From positions 2,232,001 to 2,296,000 of the forward strand of contig NC_017964.1 in assembly GCF_000219915.2 (NCBI RefSeq): a stretch of DNA of 64,000 nucleotides. Direction: 5' to 3'. The first letter of the stretch is position 1, and each line of letters starts with the position of its first letter. Positions 40,373 through 49,087 of this stretch are shown here, piece after piece. The stretch comes from Advenella kashmirensis WT001 (GTDB lineage Bacteria > Pseudomonadota > Gammaproteobacteria > Burkholderiales > Burkholderiaceae_B). The notes beneath the pieces are model-generated. The model made no database searches. It was not told the origin of the DNA and worked only from the letters and a program-made list of their open reading frames with translations. A program made the translations under genes and the position numbers.

Positions 40373-40753
40373 TTGAGACTCCTTATTTCCGATAGCTATA
40401 GATGTGCCGTGACAAGCCAGGCCGGCCGGAATCTAATTAATCGCTTTCAGAAGAACGCACAGATGATTCTGTGCGCCTGAATCCAACGTTTCCCAAGGTT
40501 GCAACACACTTGGTACGCACTTTGCAATTGGTTGTTAATAACAAAAAAGCTATTGAATCGACCATCATAAAGTAATGGCCACAGGCTTGTCGATGTTCAC
40601 TGGTCGATGTTCACATAATATAAACGACTACCTTCAGCAAGACATTACATTTGTTATTAAGATCCGCGCAACATCTGCGCCTGCGGCTATCGGCTGTTTT
40701 GCCGACGCCGCCTCGCGGAGGCCATGTTAATGACATTGTTCAAGCTGGTGTAC
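40373..40753. other. Intergenic region with a 12-bp direct repeat
   Basis: About 380 bases separate two minus-strand genes. GTCGATGTTCAC occurs twice (40589-40600 and 40603-40614), 14 bases apart. No supported gene; a 104-codon plus-strand frame from 40651 runs mostly across the lipoprotein gene on the other strand. Confidence 0.45.
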
Positions 40754-40990
40754 TTACCAGAACCAGCCGCCGCCCAGTCGTGCAGACTGGGCTCTGTTTA
40801 GCCTGGCCGCTTCCTCTTCGGCGTAGTCTTTCTCGTCATCGTCGTAGGGCCCTTCATAGGAGCAACCGCCACGATACCAGGCACACTCGCCGACTAGAGA
40901 AGAACCGATACCACCGCCGCCGGAGCATCCGGCGACAAACACCGCCAGGCACAGCATCAGGCTAAGTCGACAAAGACGGTTGATAGGCAT
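40754..40990 (-). CDS. Small lipoprotein
   Basis: A 78-residue protein from the ATG at 40990 (AGGAGCG site). Signal peptide LSLMLCLAVFVAGCSG has a lipobox ending at Cys; a Gly-rich stretch follows, then an acidic, helical C-terminus (YDDDEKDYAEEEAARLN). No family is recognised. Likely membrane-anchored in the periplasm. Confidence 0.7.
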   Translation of the reverse strand: MPINRLCRLSLMLCLAVFVAGCSGGGGIGSSLVGECAWYRGGCSYEGPYDDDEKDYAEEEAARLNRAQSARLGGGWFW

Positions 40991-41231
40991 TGTGTGCGCT
41001 CCTGCTGGATCAAAAAATCCCATTTTATAGCAGGCTCGCGTGGATCGGGTGCACGAAACTATGAAAAAACCAAACGCAAAGACCAGTTGCGTTTATGGAA
41101 AACGTTGCCATGTGCTATTTCCTTTATGATGACCGCAATTTAGCTCCGAAAACCAACACGCTGGAACTGAGCAACACCACGTCGGTTTCTGGCAACCCGG
41201 CGGCAGTATATCTACAGATCACTCGGATCGC

Positions 41232-41771
41232 TTACTGGGGTGTTCGGGTCACTTCCTGAACTGCAAAGCCATGATTTGCAGCATAGGCAAGTAGCTCATT
41301 GACAACGCGTTGATCAGCTTGCTTTTCCCGCGAGAGAACCCACAAAAACTGGCGATTTGGGGTCCCCACCAATGAATATTTATAATCCCCATGAATCTTT
41401 ATTATTCAGTAGTCGCCCCACACCATTGGAAGCCACGACATCCACTTGGGGGCAAATCGTACCTGCAGTTTTGAAAAATCAGGGGCAGTGTCATTGGCAG
41501 CAAGCCGCCCTTCTGCCTGGGCTGTTTTCTCGCTACCATCTTTCTGTTTGCACTGGTTAACTACCTTGATCGTATTACCCGGCTGCACCGAGTAATCGGC
41601 TCGCACATCGCTTGCGCAATCTCGCTGAAAGCTATTGGGTAACCGTGCCTGTTCGTACCAGGTACCGGCGTATTTGTTCAAATCTACATTCGATTGAGTC
41701 TGCAGCGACGGATTCGAGCTTGCACATCCTGCCAATGCGGCCACGGTCGCGATATAAAATATGGTCTTCAT
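41232..41771 (-). pseudogene. blc: Outer-membrane lipocalin (Blc-like) with an in-frame stop
   Basis: The reading frame starts MKTIFYIATVAALAGCASS (lipobox) and has the lipocalin signatures KYAGTWYEQARLPNSFQ and VWGDY. A TGA at 41406-41408 follows GDY, exactly where family members have Trp (GDYW). Beyond it the same frame continues as IIKIHGDYKYSLVGTPNRQF, LWVLSREKQ and FAVQEVTRTPQ to a TAA at 41232, all normal lipocalin sequence. The full length would be 179 codons. So a single TGG to TGA change, not a frameshift, interrupts it: a recent pseudogene or a base error. Blc-type proteins bind lipids in the outer membrane. Confidence 0.85.
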
Positions 41772-42108
41772 GGATGCTCCTCGTTATTGGCAACCAGAAT
41801 AACCGTATTTGCCCTGCAAGATGTCGTTTTAGAAGAAATGGCTGCGGTAGCGCATTTGCTGAAAGGAAATATTGTAAATAATTGTATCTTCTGTTCGGTA
41901 TTATTTGCTCTGATCTGGTGCATGGTCAACCTACATTTCATTTGTATTTAAGTGGTCAGCCTAGTCTGGTTCAAATATCTGAAAAATCACGACCACAGGT
42001 AACGGAATATGTATTTTGTTAGATAAATGTTATATTCACAAAAGGAAAATCACGCAAGGGTTCTTGCGTCCTGATGCTTTACCGCGAACCGCCCACAAGG
42101 AGGCCAGG
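41772..42108. other. Intergenic region without a supported gene
   Basis: About 337 AT-rich bases between the divergent lipocalin and the gene at 42109. Short frames only. CACAAGGAGG at the right end is the ribosome site of the next gene. Confidence 0.45.
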
Positions 42109-42288
42109 ATGGACGATTTGAGTCAACAAAATATACATTATCTAAAAACCTTAGAAAGCGACTTTCAACGCGAAGAAGCGGAGCTGCGCCGGTGGCTGGA
42201 CACCAACGTCACCGATCTGGCATCACGCAAATGGTATCTGGAGCGCCAGCGCGAAGATCATGCAGCGCGGGGCAGGAAGTACGTTTGA
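42109..42288 (+). CDS. Small charged protein of unknown function
   Basis: A 59-residue protein (MDDLSQQNIHYLKTLESDFQ...) from an ATG with a near-perfect AAGGAGG site. It is helical and rich in Glu, Arg and Lys, with no membrane segment. Its stop overlaps the TTG start of the next gene, so translation of the two is probably coupled. No family recognised. Confidence 0.65.
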   Translation: MDDLSQQNIHYLKTLESDFQREEAELRRWLDTNVTDLASRKWYLERQREDHAARGRKYV

Positions 42289-42686
42289 ACGTTGCTAGGC
42301 GCAAACGAAGCAGGATTTTTCATAGTTCGCTAACCAGGAATGCAGTGCTAACATTCACACTTGTGATGCTGCCCTGTTTAGCCATGCCGCCGGCGATGGC
42401 TCGAAACTATCCATGCTCGGGCGCCAAAGGCGGCATTTCCCATTGCCAGGGAGAAACATTTATATGCAATGACGGGTCCGTAAGCGGATCAAAAAAACAT
42501 TGCTCGGCGACGCATGGGAGTGGCAACACAGCGGCAGCGCGACTGTTTTCCAATAATCGCAACATGGCGCCGTCTGTCAAAAAAGACGCCGGGTGCGGTT
42601 GTCGTAGCGGCAATTATTGCACCGGCCCCAGAGGCGGGAAGTTTTGCTACAGCGACTCAGGACGCAAGAGTTATCTAAGAAAATAA
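42285..42686 (+). CDS. Secreted Cys-rich YdcA-like protein
   Basis: About 133 residues from a TTG at 42285 (AGGAAG site), overlapping the previous stop. A hydrophobic N-terminal segment (AVLTFTLVMLPCLAMPPAMA) looks like a signal peptide. The mature part has paired Cys motifs: NYPCSGAKGGISHCQGETFIC and, at the end, CGCRSGNYCTGPRGGKFCYS. This repeated Cys/Gly pattern is shared by a family of small secreted proteins found in many proteobacteria. The Cys pairs suggest disulfides. The function is unknown. Confidence 0.65.
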   Translation: MNVARRKRSRIFHSSLTRNAVLTFTLVMLPCLAMPPAMARNYPCSGAKGGISHCQGETFICNDGSVSGSKKHCSATHGSGNTAAARLFSNNRNMAPSVKKDAGCGCRSGNYCTGPRGGKFCYSDSGRKSYLRK

Positions 42687-42771
42687 CCCTTGGCTGCAAA
42701 GCGGCCACTCACTCATGGCCTGCCCGAAAAAAAGCGTGCTTAACGCAACGCAACTAATTACGCCCTTGCAG

Positions 42772-43059
42772 CTAGCCACAAGTTACGCGGCTAATCTTCC
42801 CGTCCTTGCCCACGTGGATATTCAAGCGCTCTGCCGAAAAATCCATAGTGACAACTGAATCAGGATAAATAACTCGAGCGGACTTGGGTAACGTAGATTT
42901 GTCCAGCGCCTTGTCCTTAGTGCCCACCAGGCTCTGATGACTCTTGGCACCACATTGATCTTCTGTCTGGGTCTGGCTCGGGTTCTGAGCTCGCCCAGGG
43001 GTCGGCGCCTGGCAGGCAGCGAGCACGACCAACGGGATCGCGGCGATGAGTTGTTTCAT
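42772..43059 (-). CDS. I78-family peptidase inhibitor-like lipoprotein
   Basis: A 95-residue protein from the ATG at 43059 (GGAGC site). Signal peptide with lipobox (LVVLAACQA), then CGAKSHQSLVGTKDKALDKS, VIYPDSVVTMDFSAERLNIH and a final GKISRVTCG. This matches the I78 inhibitor domain: Cys near the start, VG-x-loop, RxI-P, and Asp-x-x-RLN followed by GxIxxVxCG. I78 members block serine proteases. It stands alone. Confidence 0.85.
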   Translation of the reverse strand: MKQLIAAIPLVVLAACQAPTPGRAQNPSQTQTEDQCGAKSHQSLVGTKDKALDKSTLPKSARVIYPDSVVTMDFSAERLNIHVGKDGKISRVTCG

Positions 43060-43198
43060 AAAAGCTCCTTTGAATAGACCCCTACATTTATACACTAATT
43101 GGGCCTGTCACTTTGTCAAAATATACTACCCGGCTATGTTTACAATCGCCGGGCAATGAGCCCAGCCTTTTTTCAATCCGCCAGTATTCCCGAGCTGT

Positions 43199-43840
43199 TC
43201 AAGGCAGATGCAAGGTGTACTCAAGCGCCCAGAAATATTCCCACTCCAGATAATTACAAGACGCCGAATACCACGACACCGCAGCAAGCAGTTGTTCCCG
43301 TGTCGGGAAGTTTTTGAGCACCCGATGCGTTGATCCATCGTCTAGCGTACGAATTTGATAGGTGTTGCCTGCACTGTCACGCTCCGCTATCGGCGTGCTG
43401 CTGCTGGACACAAAGCGATTATCAAGAAAGACAACCCTGGCGCCAGGTTCAAGTACCCGATGAAGCCCGGTAAGAAATTCCTGGATTTGTTCCTGCGGAA
43501 TATGTGACCACCAAAATCCGGCAAAAGCGACATCAAAGGACGCATCGAAAACCGGGAGTTCGTACGCATCCCCCCGGAGCAATTGAACGTTGTTCGCGGT
43601 GATACGCCCAGCTGCAATGTCCAGAGTTTCCTGTGCGGCGTCCAGCGCCACAACCCGCTTGGCCAATGGTGCATAAAATTGGGTCCAGTAGCCGGTGCCA
43701 CAAGCGATCTCCAGCACTGATCGGCCGGCAAACATGGGAGGCAACCACATCTGCAATTTTTGAAGATCTGCCTGTCGTTCAGGTTTTAAATAGATTCTGT
43801 CGTATTCGTTAGCGCGCGCTCCGTAATAGTCTTTCATCAT
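43199..43840 (-). CDS. Class I SAM-dependent methyltransferase
   Basis: A 213-residue methyltransferase with a Rossmann fold: motif I VLEIACGTGYW (about residue 40), motif II VVALDAAQETLDIA, and FDVAFAGFWWSHIPQEQI in motif IV. The substrate is unknown. The start has an AAAAGGATAG site. It is divergent from the ribH riboswitch. Confidence 0.88.
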   Translation of the reverse strand: MMKDYYGARANEYDRIYLKPERQADLQKLQMWLPPMFAGRSVLEIACGTGYWTQFYAPLAKRVVALDAAQETLDIAAGRITANNVQLLRGDAYELPVFDASFDVAFAGFWWSHIPQEQIQEFLTGLHRVLEPGARVVFLDNRFVSSSSTPIAERDSAGNTYQIRTLDDGSTHRVLKNFPTREQLLAAVSWYSASCNYLEWEYFWALEYTLHLP

Positions 43841-44176
43841 CTATCCTTTTCAAAAATCACATGTGAATTAGACTCGATTTTAGAGCCGATTGATGATTTA
43901 TCCGCTGTTGCGATGATAGCGGAAAACAACAAGCATCTGTGTGGAGGGGAATTGTCGACACATTGCCGAGGAGGGACAGATCGTTGCTATTGCTCTCATC
44001 TGGTGAATCCGGCGCCAGATCGGAATACTGTTGCAGCGCGAATGTAAATATTGCATGTTATGAAAATACTGGGCCGGATTTGATGATGCAAGTTTTTAGC
44101 GTAGCCCTCCATACACGCAAATCCGGTGCTACAATTCGTGCGCGGAGCTTCTCGGCACACCCGATGAGGTGCCGCA
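43841..44176. other. Intergenic region ahead of the FMN riboswitch
   Basis: About 336 bases between the methyltransferase start and the riboswitch. The ribH promoter must lie here, but no clear -35/-10 pair stands out. No gene is supported; the short plus-strand frame at 43939 is unlikely because it runs into the riboswitch. Confidence 0.45.
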
Positions 44177-44337
44177 CGTTCTCAGGGCGGGGTGTAATTC
44201 CCCACCGGCGGTAATGGCGTACAAGACGCTAAGCCCGCGAGCGCTTGCCTGTGCAGCAGTTCCTCACGCATGAGCAAGGTCAGCAGACCTGGTGTGATTC
44301 CAGGGCCGACGGTCATAGTCCGGATAAAGAGAGAGCG
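44177..44337 (+). promoter_or_regulatory. FMN riboswitch (RFN element)
   Basis: The conserved core CAGGGCGGGGTG...ATTCCCCACCGGCGGTAAT is present at 44183-44214, followed by AGCCCGCGAGCG and the far conserved block GACCTGGTG-GATTCCAGGGCCGACGGT. The closing P1 stem is visible: CGTTCTC (44177-44183) pairs with GAGAGCG (44331-44337). It senses FMN and represses riboflavin genes. The gap of about 170 bases to ribH would hold the expression platform; no strong terminator is clear there. Confidence 0.95.
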
Positions 44338-44509
44338 GGACACCGCTGGCCATGCCAGTGTGCCTGGCTATGCATTTGTTGCTGCCGGTTTGCCATGTTG
44401 TGCCGAACTATGACTTGGCATATAAGCCCGGCATCTTGCAATGCACGCGCCATGCATCTCCCTAGCTATCCATGCCCTGTTTTTATATGTTCAAAAACAG
44501 GAGTTTTCC

Positions 44510-45016
44510 ATGTTAAACAAAGTAATCGATCAATCTCTGCCGGGGCTCGCATCCCGTCGCATCGCCTTCATTGAAGCCGGTTGGCATGGCGATATCGTAG
44601 AGCAGGCAAGGCTATCATTTCTGGAAGAAGTATCCGGTCTCGGCCAGGACGCTTCCTGCGTTGATATCATCAGTGTTCCGGGCGCCTTTGAGATTCCCTT
44701 GCACGCCAGGCTGCTGGCCGAAAGTGGCCGCTATGCTGCTGTAGTCGCAGCCGGGCTGGTGGTGAACGGCGGTATCTATCGCCATGAGTTTGTCGCCCAG
44801 GCGGTTATTTCAGGATTGATGCAGGTGCAGCTGGAAACGCGCGTGCCGGTATTGTCTTGCGTACTCACTCCGCGTGAACTATTTGAAGGTGAAGATCAGC
44901 ACCGCTTTTTCTTCGAGCATTTCCAGATCAAAGGTAAGGAAGCTGCACAGGCGTGCATCGCAACCGTTGCCTCGCTGCACGACCTGACTCGTACAGCGCT
45001 TTCACAACAACAGTAA
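44510..45016 (+). CDS. ribH: 6,7-dimethyl-8-ribityllumazine synthase (RibH2 type)
   Basis: A 168-residue lumazine synthase, making the direct precursor of riboflavin. Family motifs are SVPGAFEIPLHARLL (substrate loop) and AGLVVNGGIYRHEFVAQAVI. GGIYRHEFV in place of GDTxHFDYV is typical of RibH2 homologues such as those of Brucella, often a second, stand-alone copy. The ATG has an AGGAG site. It is under the FMN riboswitch. Confidence 0.92.
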   Translation: MLNKVIDQSLPGLASRRIAFIEAGWHGDIVEQARLSFLEEVSGLGQDASCVDIISVPGAFEIPLHARLLAESGRYAAVVAAGLVVNGGIYRHEFVAQAVISGLMQVQLETRVPVLSCVLTPRELFEGEDQHRFFFEHFQIKGKEAAQACIATVASLHDLTRTALSQQQ

Positions 45017-45080
45017 GGCACGGCGGCGTCCCCTTATCGTTGCGCAATGCAGTCCACTGCCCTGCCCTTGGACTGTATTG

Positions 45081-45707
45081 CTAGCAAAACTTCTGCAGCC
45101 CCTCGTCCTGCAGTGCTTTCTGCACGCCTGCATCCTGCTCCATGTGTGCCATAAAGCGGGTCAGATCGGGCAGATCATCAATTTTTACACCCACGTTCTT
45201 GGTCCAGCGCGTCATGACATACAGAAGAGGATCAGCAACAGAACGGGTGCCAGCGAGCCAGTCCTGGTCCGTCAACTGCGCATCCATCATTTCCAATAGC
45301 GCATGAACTTTGGTGCGCGCATGGGCCTTGGTCATGTCAATCGCGACCTCGTCACCCAGATAAGAGGTCGTTCCAAATAATGGCTTGAAAGCGGGATGGA
45401 TATCCGATGTCGCAATGCCCAAAATACGGTTGATCTGCGCGCGACTCCGGATACTGCCGTCGCCGCTGAGCTTGGACGCTGGAAAGCTGTCAGCAAGGAA
45501 ATTGAGAATTGCCACGTTCTGCGTCAGCACCCAGTCATCAATTTCGAGTACAGGTACCGCTCCGACGGGATTAAGTTTTATGAATGGCGGTTCTTTGCGT
45601 TCGGCACCCGTGTAATAAGCAATGTCATAGGGAGCACCAATCCATTCCAGAATAATATGGCTGGCAAGCGAACAAGCGCCTGGCGAGGCGTGTAATTTAA
45701 GCTTCAT
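45081..45707 (-). CDS. Glutathione S-transferase family protein
   Basis: A 208-residue GST of the beta/theta type. The thioredoxin-like N-terminal domain starts MKLKLHASPGACSLASHIILE, where Ser/Cys can bind glutathione, and NPVGAVPVLEIDDWVLTQNVAIL holds the cis-Pro and the Glu/Gln that touch glutathione. The C-terminal helical domain ends KALQDEGLQKFC. It converges on ribH. Substrate unknown. Confidence 0.92.
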   Translation of the reverse strand: MKLKLHASPGACSLASHIILEWIGAPYDIAYYTGAERKEPPFIKLNPVGAVPVLEIDDWVLTQNVAILNFLADSFPASKLSGDGSIRSRAQINRILGIATSDIHPAFKPLFGTTSYLGDEVAIDMTKAHARTKVHALLEMMDAQLTDQDWLAGTRSVADPLLYVMTRWTKNVGVKIDDLPDLTRFMAHMEQDAGVQKALQDEGLQKFC

Positions 45708-46215
45708 GGTAAATTATCCAAATATAAAATCAACTCAAAATGGGCAACTACAAAATAGCGTATCAATAAAATAGCTTGAAAGACAACAAGACAGGAAAAA
45801 TAGGCTTATGACAACCTTGATACATTGCAAATATAACTCTTTTTGCTACAACACCAATATGTCAGTTGCCCTGGGCTGGACACGCGCAAAGGATAAAGTT
45901 CCACTAGGGACTATAAACATTGTCACGAATGAATCACCTCATCAATGCACACCGTCCCTTCGGGGGATGCTATCACCCTCAATATTCGTTAGAACAGAAG
46001 ACTCTTCTTGCATCAGGATAGTTTGTACAGAAATTTTTGGATATTATTGTTTCTGAGCGCCAGCAAAAGCATCGATATATTGCAGTTGTAAAGCCTCTCT
46101 TGCCTGGTTGCCTCTGAAGACACGGGCGCCGACGGCAGCCACGGTATCTTTTCTTTGACCGCTATTGTTCAGGCCGAAGTACAATGAACCATCAAGCCAA
46201 CCAGGAGGATTCTTT
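45708..46215. other. Intergenic region at the left of the accessory region
   Basis: About 508 bases. Two short open frames (45808-46056 plus, 46044-46226 minus) have no ribosome site or recognised motif and are not accepted. Base composition turns more AT-rich around here. AGGAGGATTC at the right end is the ribosome site of the next gene. Confidence 0.4.
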
Positions 46216-46383
46216 ATGGATATCACCTACTCAAAGTTCGGCGGTGCACCCGAAATAATTAATGCCGATGAAGACTTGGACGACGCTGAACCCATCACTT
46301 TAAAAAAAAGAACTCGTGTTCGCATTGAGACTCCCTATGGCGAACACGAAAGAAAACAACCTGACGTTAGAGCAACAGCTTGA
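46216..46383 (+). CDS. Small protein of unknown function
   Basis: A 55-residue acidic-then-basic protein (MDITYSKFGGAPEIINADED...) from an ATG with an AGGAGG site. No membrane segment or known motif. Its last third overlaps a 33-codon frame at 46337 that reads MANTKENNLTLEQQLDAILK. The two may be overlapping genes, or one gene split by a lost base as elsewhere in this window. Confidence 0.5.
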   Translation: MDITYSKFGGAPEIINADEDLDDAEPITLKKRTRVRIETPYGEHERKQPDVRATA

Positions 46384-46438
46384 TGCAATATTGAAAGACG
46401 CAGGCATTGACCCCGCATCGGTCAAATTAGTCGGTTGA
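46337..46438 (+). CDS. Very small overlapping ORF of unknown function
   Basis: A 33-residue frame ending LKDAGIDPASVKLVG, beginning within the previous small gene. The sequence looks protein-like (an amphipathic helix), but there is no clear ribosome site. It may instead be the C-terminus of the gene at 46216 after a one-base loss. Confidence 0.35.
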   Translation: MANTKENNLTLEQQLDAILKDAGIDPASVKLVG

Positions 46439-46499
46439 GGGTGCCTAAATGCACGTTGGGCGGCAGAGGACGCCTGGTGCTAATAAAGTATTATTGCAA

Positions 46500-46901
46500 T
46501 TACGCATCTTCGTCATATTTCGGTAGACGGTCTGCAATATCGTGCCATGGTGCTTTGCTACTGACATACACGTGCAACTCAGGTTTGACCCCTGGATCAG
46601 AATCTAAGCCCCCTAGCGGCAATCCATAACCAGACTTATCATCATCGAATTTGCTGAATATGGGAGAGCCGCAGACACCACAAAACCCGCGATGCGTTCC
46701 AGGAGATGATTCGTAGAATTTGACCAATGCCTCGCCTTGCAAAAATCCAAAATCCCGCGCCAGCACCCTCGCCCGACTTCGAAAAGCCGCCCCATGTGCC
46801 TTACGACACATAGCACAATGGCAATTGAGTGCCCCTGTTAATGGTCCGTTTATTTGATAGCGAACACCGCCACAGAGGCAGCTTCCTTGAAGTTTGGTCA
46901 T
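46500..46901 (-). CDS. GFA/CENP-V domain protein
   Basis: A 133-residue protein of the GFA (glutathione-dependent formaldehyde-activating enzyme-like) family. The zinc-binding cysteines are visible: GSCLCGGVRY (residues about 6-15), NCHCAMCRKAHGA (about 27-39) and FCGVCGSPIF (about 93-102). The start is near an AGGAGAGCC site. Most members have no proven activity. It is divergent from the YCII gene. Confidence 0.92.
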   Translation of the reverse strand: MTKLQGSCLCGGVRYQINGPLTGALNCHCAMCRKAHGAAFRSRARVLARDFGFLQGEALVKFYESSPGTHRGFCGVCGSPIFSKFDDDKSGYGLPLGGLDSDPGVKPELHVYVSSKAPWHDIADRLPKYDEDA

Positions 46902-47079
46902 TTGGCTCTCCTGTCAATTATTCAATAGTAGCAGGCGGATTTGAATCAGTCTCGATCCGCCCTGACATGTACCGCTGGGTGCGCCTGTGGGTTGGCGGTC
47001 GCTGCCGATGTTGATGTATGATTTATAGTGATCTGCCAATGGACAAGCCATTACCTCAGCAAACGATAGGAGACGACCT

Positions 47080-47412
47080 ATGCCTAAATTTGTAACAATT
47101 GGATATGGGGAGCGGGAAGGATACGATCGTATCGCAATCGACATCCGAAACGCAGCCCATGCGCATGACGCAAAATTGCAGCAAGCCGGTGTATTGATGG
47201 GGATCGCAGGCCACCCGGTGCAGGTTCGCAATGCGGACGCGGCTCAGGTTACAACGACGAACGGGCCATTCATGAAATCTTCTATGCCTGTGGCCGGGTT
47301 CGCCATCATAGAGGCCAAAGACATGGCCGAGGCCATAGAGATGGTGTCGCGCACGCCCTGTGCTGTCGCACACGGCGTCGTTGAGGTGTGGCCACTGGAG
47401 CAGCCGTCATAA
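47080..47412 (+). CDS. YCII-domain protein
   Basis: A 110-residue protein. MPKFVTIGYGEREGYDR, NGPFMKSSMPVAGFAIIEAKDMAEAIEMV and VEVWPLEQ match the YCII/DGPF-related fold, where the last beta strand reads VEVRPL. Many members lie near sigma factors; here it lies by itself. A GATAGGAGACGACCT site precedes the ATG. The catalytic role is unknown. Confidence 0.85.
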   Translation: MPKFVTIGYGEREGYDRIAIDIRNAAHAHDAKLQQAGVLMGIAGHPVQVRNADAAQVTTTNGPFMKSSMPVAGFAIIEAKDMAEAIEMVSRTPCAVAHGVVEVWPLEQPS

Positions 47413-47557
47413 CCCAGGTTCATTAACATGGCGAAGCGTTCATATCTGATCACACGCGAGACTTGGTATTAAGTAGGTGGGGCTTTACCGTTTGCTTTAA
47501 CGGCGGGTCGCATATAAAATCTCGCATCTTTACCCTTCCCCACCAGATGTAAAAGCG

Positions 47558-47926
47558 ATGAGTGCATTTTGTGTATTTGGCATGACAGATGTCATTGCCA
47601 GACAATCGGCAAGCAAGAAAGCCCCACCTCCCGAATGGAATGCCTCTACAGAGGCTTTCTACGCCGACTATGGAGAGCACATATACAAGACCGGCGCGCA
47701 TCGGCAGGTATCGCTCACCTTCGATGCCCCGCAGTTTTGCCAGGACTGGATCGATCTTGCCAAAAAGCATATGCGGACACGCGGCCTTAAAATTATGTTT
47801 CGTGGCCAAGTGACCGACAAACACGGCAGGCCTCGAATCAATAAGAAAACCAATGAACCGGTGATGGGCTGGGTACCTTATGACGGGGGCTGGGAAACGC
47901 GACCAAAAACCGGCGCGTTTCTATAA
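47558..47926 (+). CDS. Hypothetical protein, island-associated
   Basis: A 122-residue soluble protein, rich in Lys, Arg and aromatic residues, with FDAPQFCQDWIDLAKKHMRT in the middle and a polar C-terminus (GWVPYDGGWETRPKTG). No family is recognised. It lies at the left of an AT-rich accessory region and next to a toxin-antitoxin remnant. The start lacks a good ribosome site. Confidence 0.5.
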   Translation: MSAFCVFGMTDVIARQSASKKAPPPEWNASTEAFYADYGEHIYKTGAHRQVSLTFDAPQFCQDWIDLAKKHMRTRGLKIMFRGQVTDKHGRPRINKKTNEPVMGWVPYDGGWETRPKTGAFL

Positions 47927-47967
47927 ACCTGCAACTATCTACCCGTGCCAGGAAATTGCATTGATTT

Positions 47968-48256
47968 TCATGCCATTGCTTTAGTTAAGGGCACAACAAA
48001 ATCATGCTTGCTCTGCTCTGCTCGCCAAAGATCGCAATCAGATTGCATACCTGCCCATAACCCACTGCTGGTGCCAAGCAGAATAGAAAGGCGCACAGCC
48101 ATATCAGCCGAAATCGCTGCCCTCATTCAAGATACGGGAAAGCGCGGCGCGGGTGACGCACCTGATAGTCGACGACTTCTGCATCCTGGCTTTCAAATTT
48201 AAAAGTTATTCGACAGTTCCCATTCACTTTAACGCTCCAGTGACCTTTTAACGCTG
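47968..48256 (-). pseudogene. Decayed HigBA toxin-antitoxin remnant
   Basis: Read on the minus strand, the HigB C-terminus is visible as ALKGHWSVKVNGNCRITFKF followed by ESQDAEVVDYQ (48256-48162), closely like the intact HigB at 51828. It runs directly into the middle of HigA (VTRAALSRILNEGS, from 48157), then after a frame change ADMAVRLSILLGTSSGLWAG and MQSDCDLWRAEQ to a TGA at 47968. The HigB N-terminus, the intergenic space and the first third of HigA are lost. The tryptophan in VNGNWR is replaced by Cys. The remnant is best explained by an internal deletion plus decay. Confidence 0.75.
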
Positions 48257-48549
48257 CCTGCAGCGAATGCACGTTCTAGGCTGGCGCGTTCATGTGCTGA
48301 GGGGTTTGCGCGCGATTCAAAAAACGTATAGCTAGGCGATACTTCAATGGCTGTGTAGTATCAATGCTCAGTAAAAGTCTGGTGGCCTTTGAACGCATTA
48401 CCGATCCGCCGCAGTTCTGCCAGGCGGCCTCCGCTGGCACAACGAATAATTTAGTCGGGCGACAGGCCTTCCCTCTGTACTGGCGATCGTTCTTTTTCCT
48501 AAAATGTTAGAATAAATATTCACCCTATCATCATTGAAAGGAGTGCGAT

Positions 48550-48792
48550 ATGTCTTTTGTTAAGCCAGTTATTGATCAGAAAAACGAGGTCATGGATGGG
48601 CGTAGCCTGTCCGATTTATCTATCGAGCAATATGCAGGTTACATTTCCGAGTACTTACTGAGATTGAATTCCAGAGGTGTGCTTTTATCGGAAATTGGTA
48701 AAGTTCCGCTTGCGGCCACACCGGAACAAATTGACGAGCTCATTAATCACCTTAAACTTGTCAGACAGGAAATGAAGAACTTGAAAAAGTGA
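48550..48792 (+). CDS. Small protein of unknown function
   Basis: An 80-residue soluble helical protein (SDLSIEQYAGYISEYLLRLN, then LINHLKLVRQEMKNLKK), from an ATG with a GAAAGGAG site and followed by a good terminator, so it is probably expressed. No family or motif is recognised. No partner gene is adjacent. Confidence 0.6.
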   Translation: MSFVKPVIDQKNEVMDGRSLSDLSIEQYAGYISEYLLRLNSRGVLLSEIGKVPLAATPEQIDELINHLKLVRQEMKNLKK

Positions 48793-48820
48793 GGCATGAG
48801 CGTAATGCCCATGCCGCAAA

Positions 48821-48855
48821 CGCAAAAACCCGTCTGTTTGGCGGACGGGTTTCTT
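48821..48855 (+). terminator. Rho-independent terminator
   Basis: AAACCCGTC and GACGGGTTT pair around a short loop and are followed by a T-rich stretch (TCTTTTG). It lies about 35 bases after the stop codon of the 80-residue gene. Confidence 0.7.
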
Positions 48856-49087
48856 TTGATGGTTTATGAAACTATTCTTTACGGATGATTTGAACGAGTG
48901 CGGGATTATTCATACCCGGATAACCCCAGGCTTGTCCCGGGTCCGCATGGGCTGCTTGTCAGCCCATTGCGTTTATTATAGAGACCTATATAATCATACG
49001 ACATGATGCACATGAAGTTCATGCGCTGCACGACGATTATTATTGATTGACTCTGGCCCAATACGGTGTAGTTAATGCCAACCTAGC

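Noticed and set aside
45808..46226. Two short frames (45808-46056 plus and 46044-46226 minus)
   Set aside because: No ribosome site, no motif, and they overlap each other and the next gene's upstream region.
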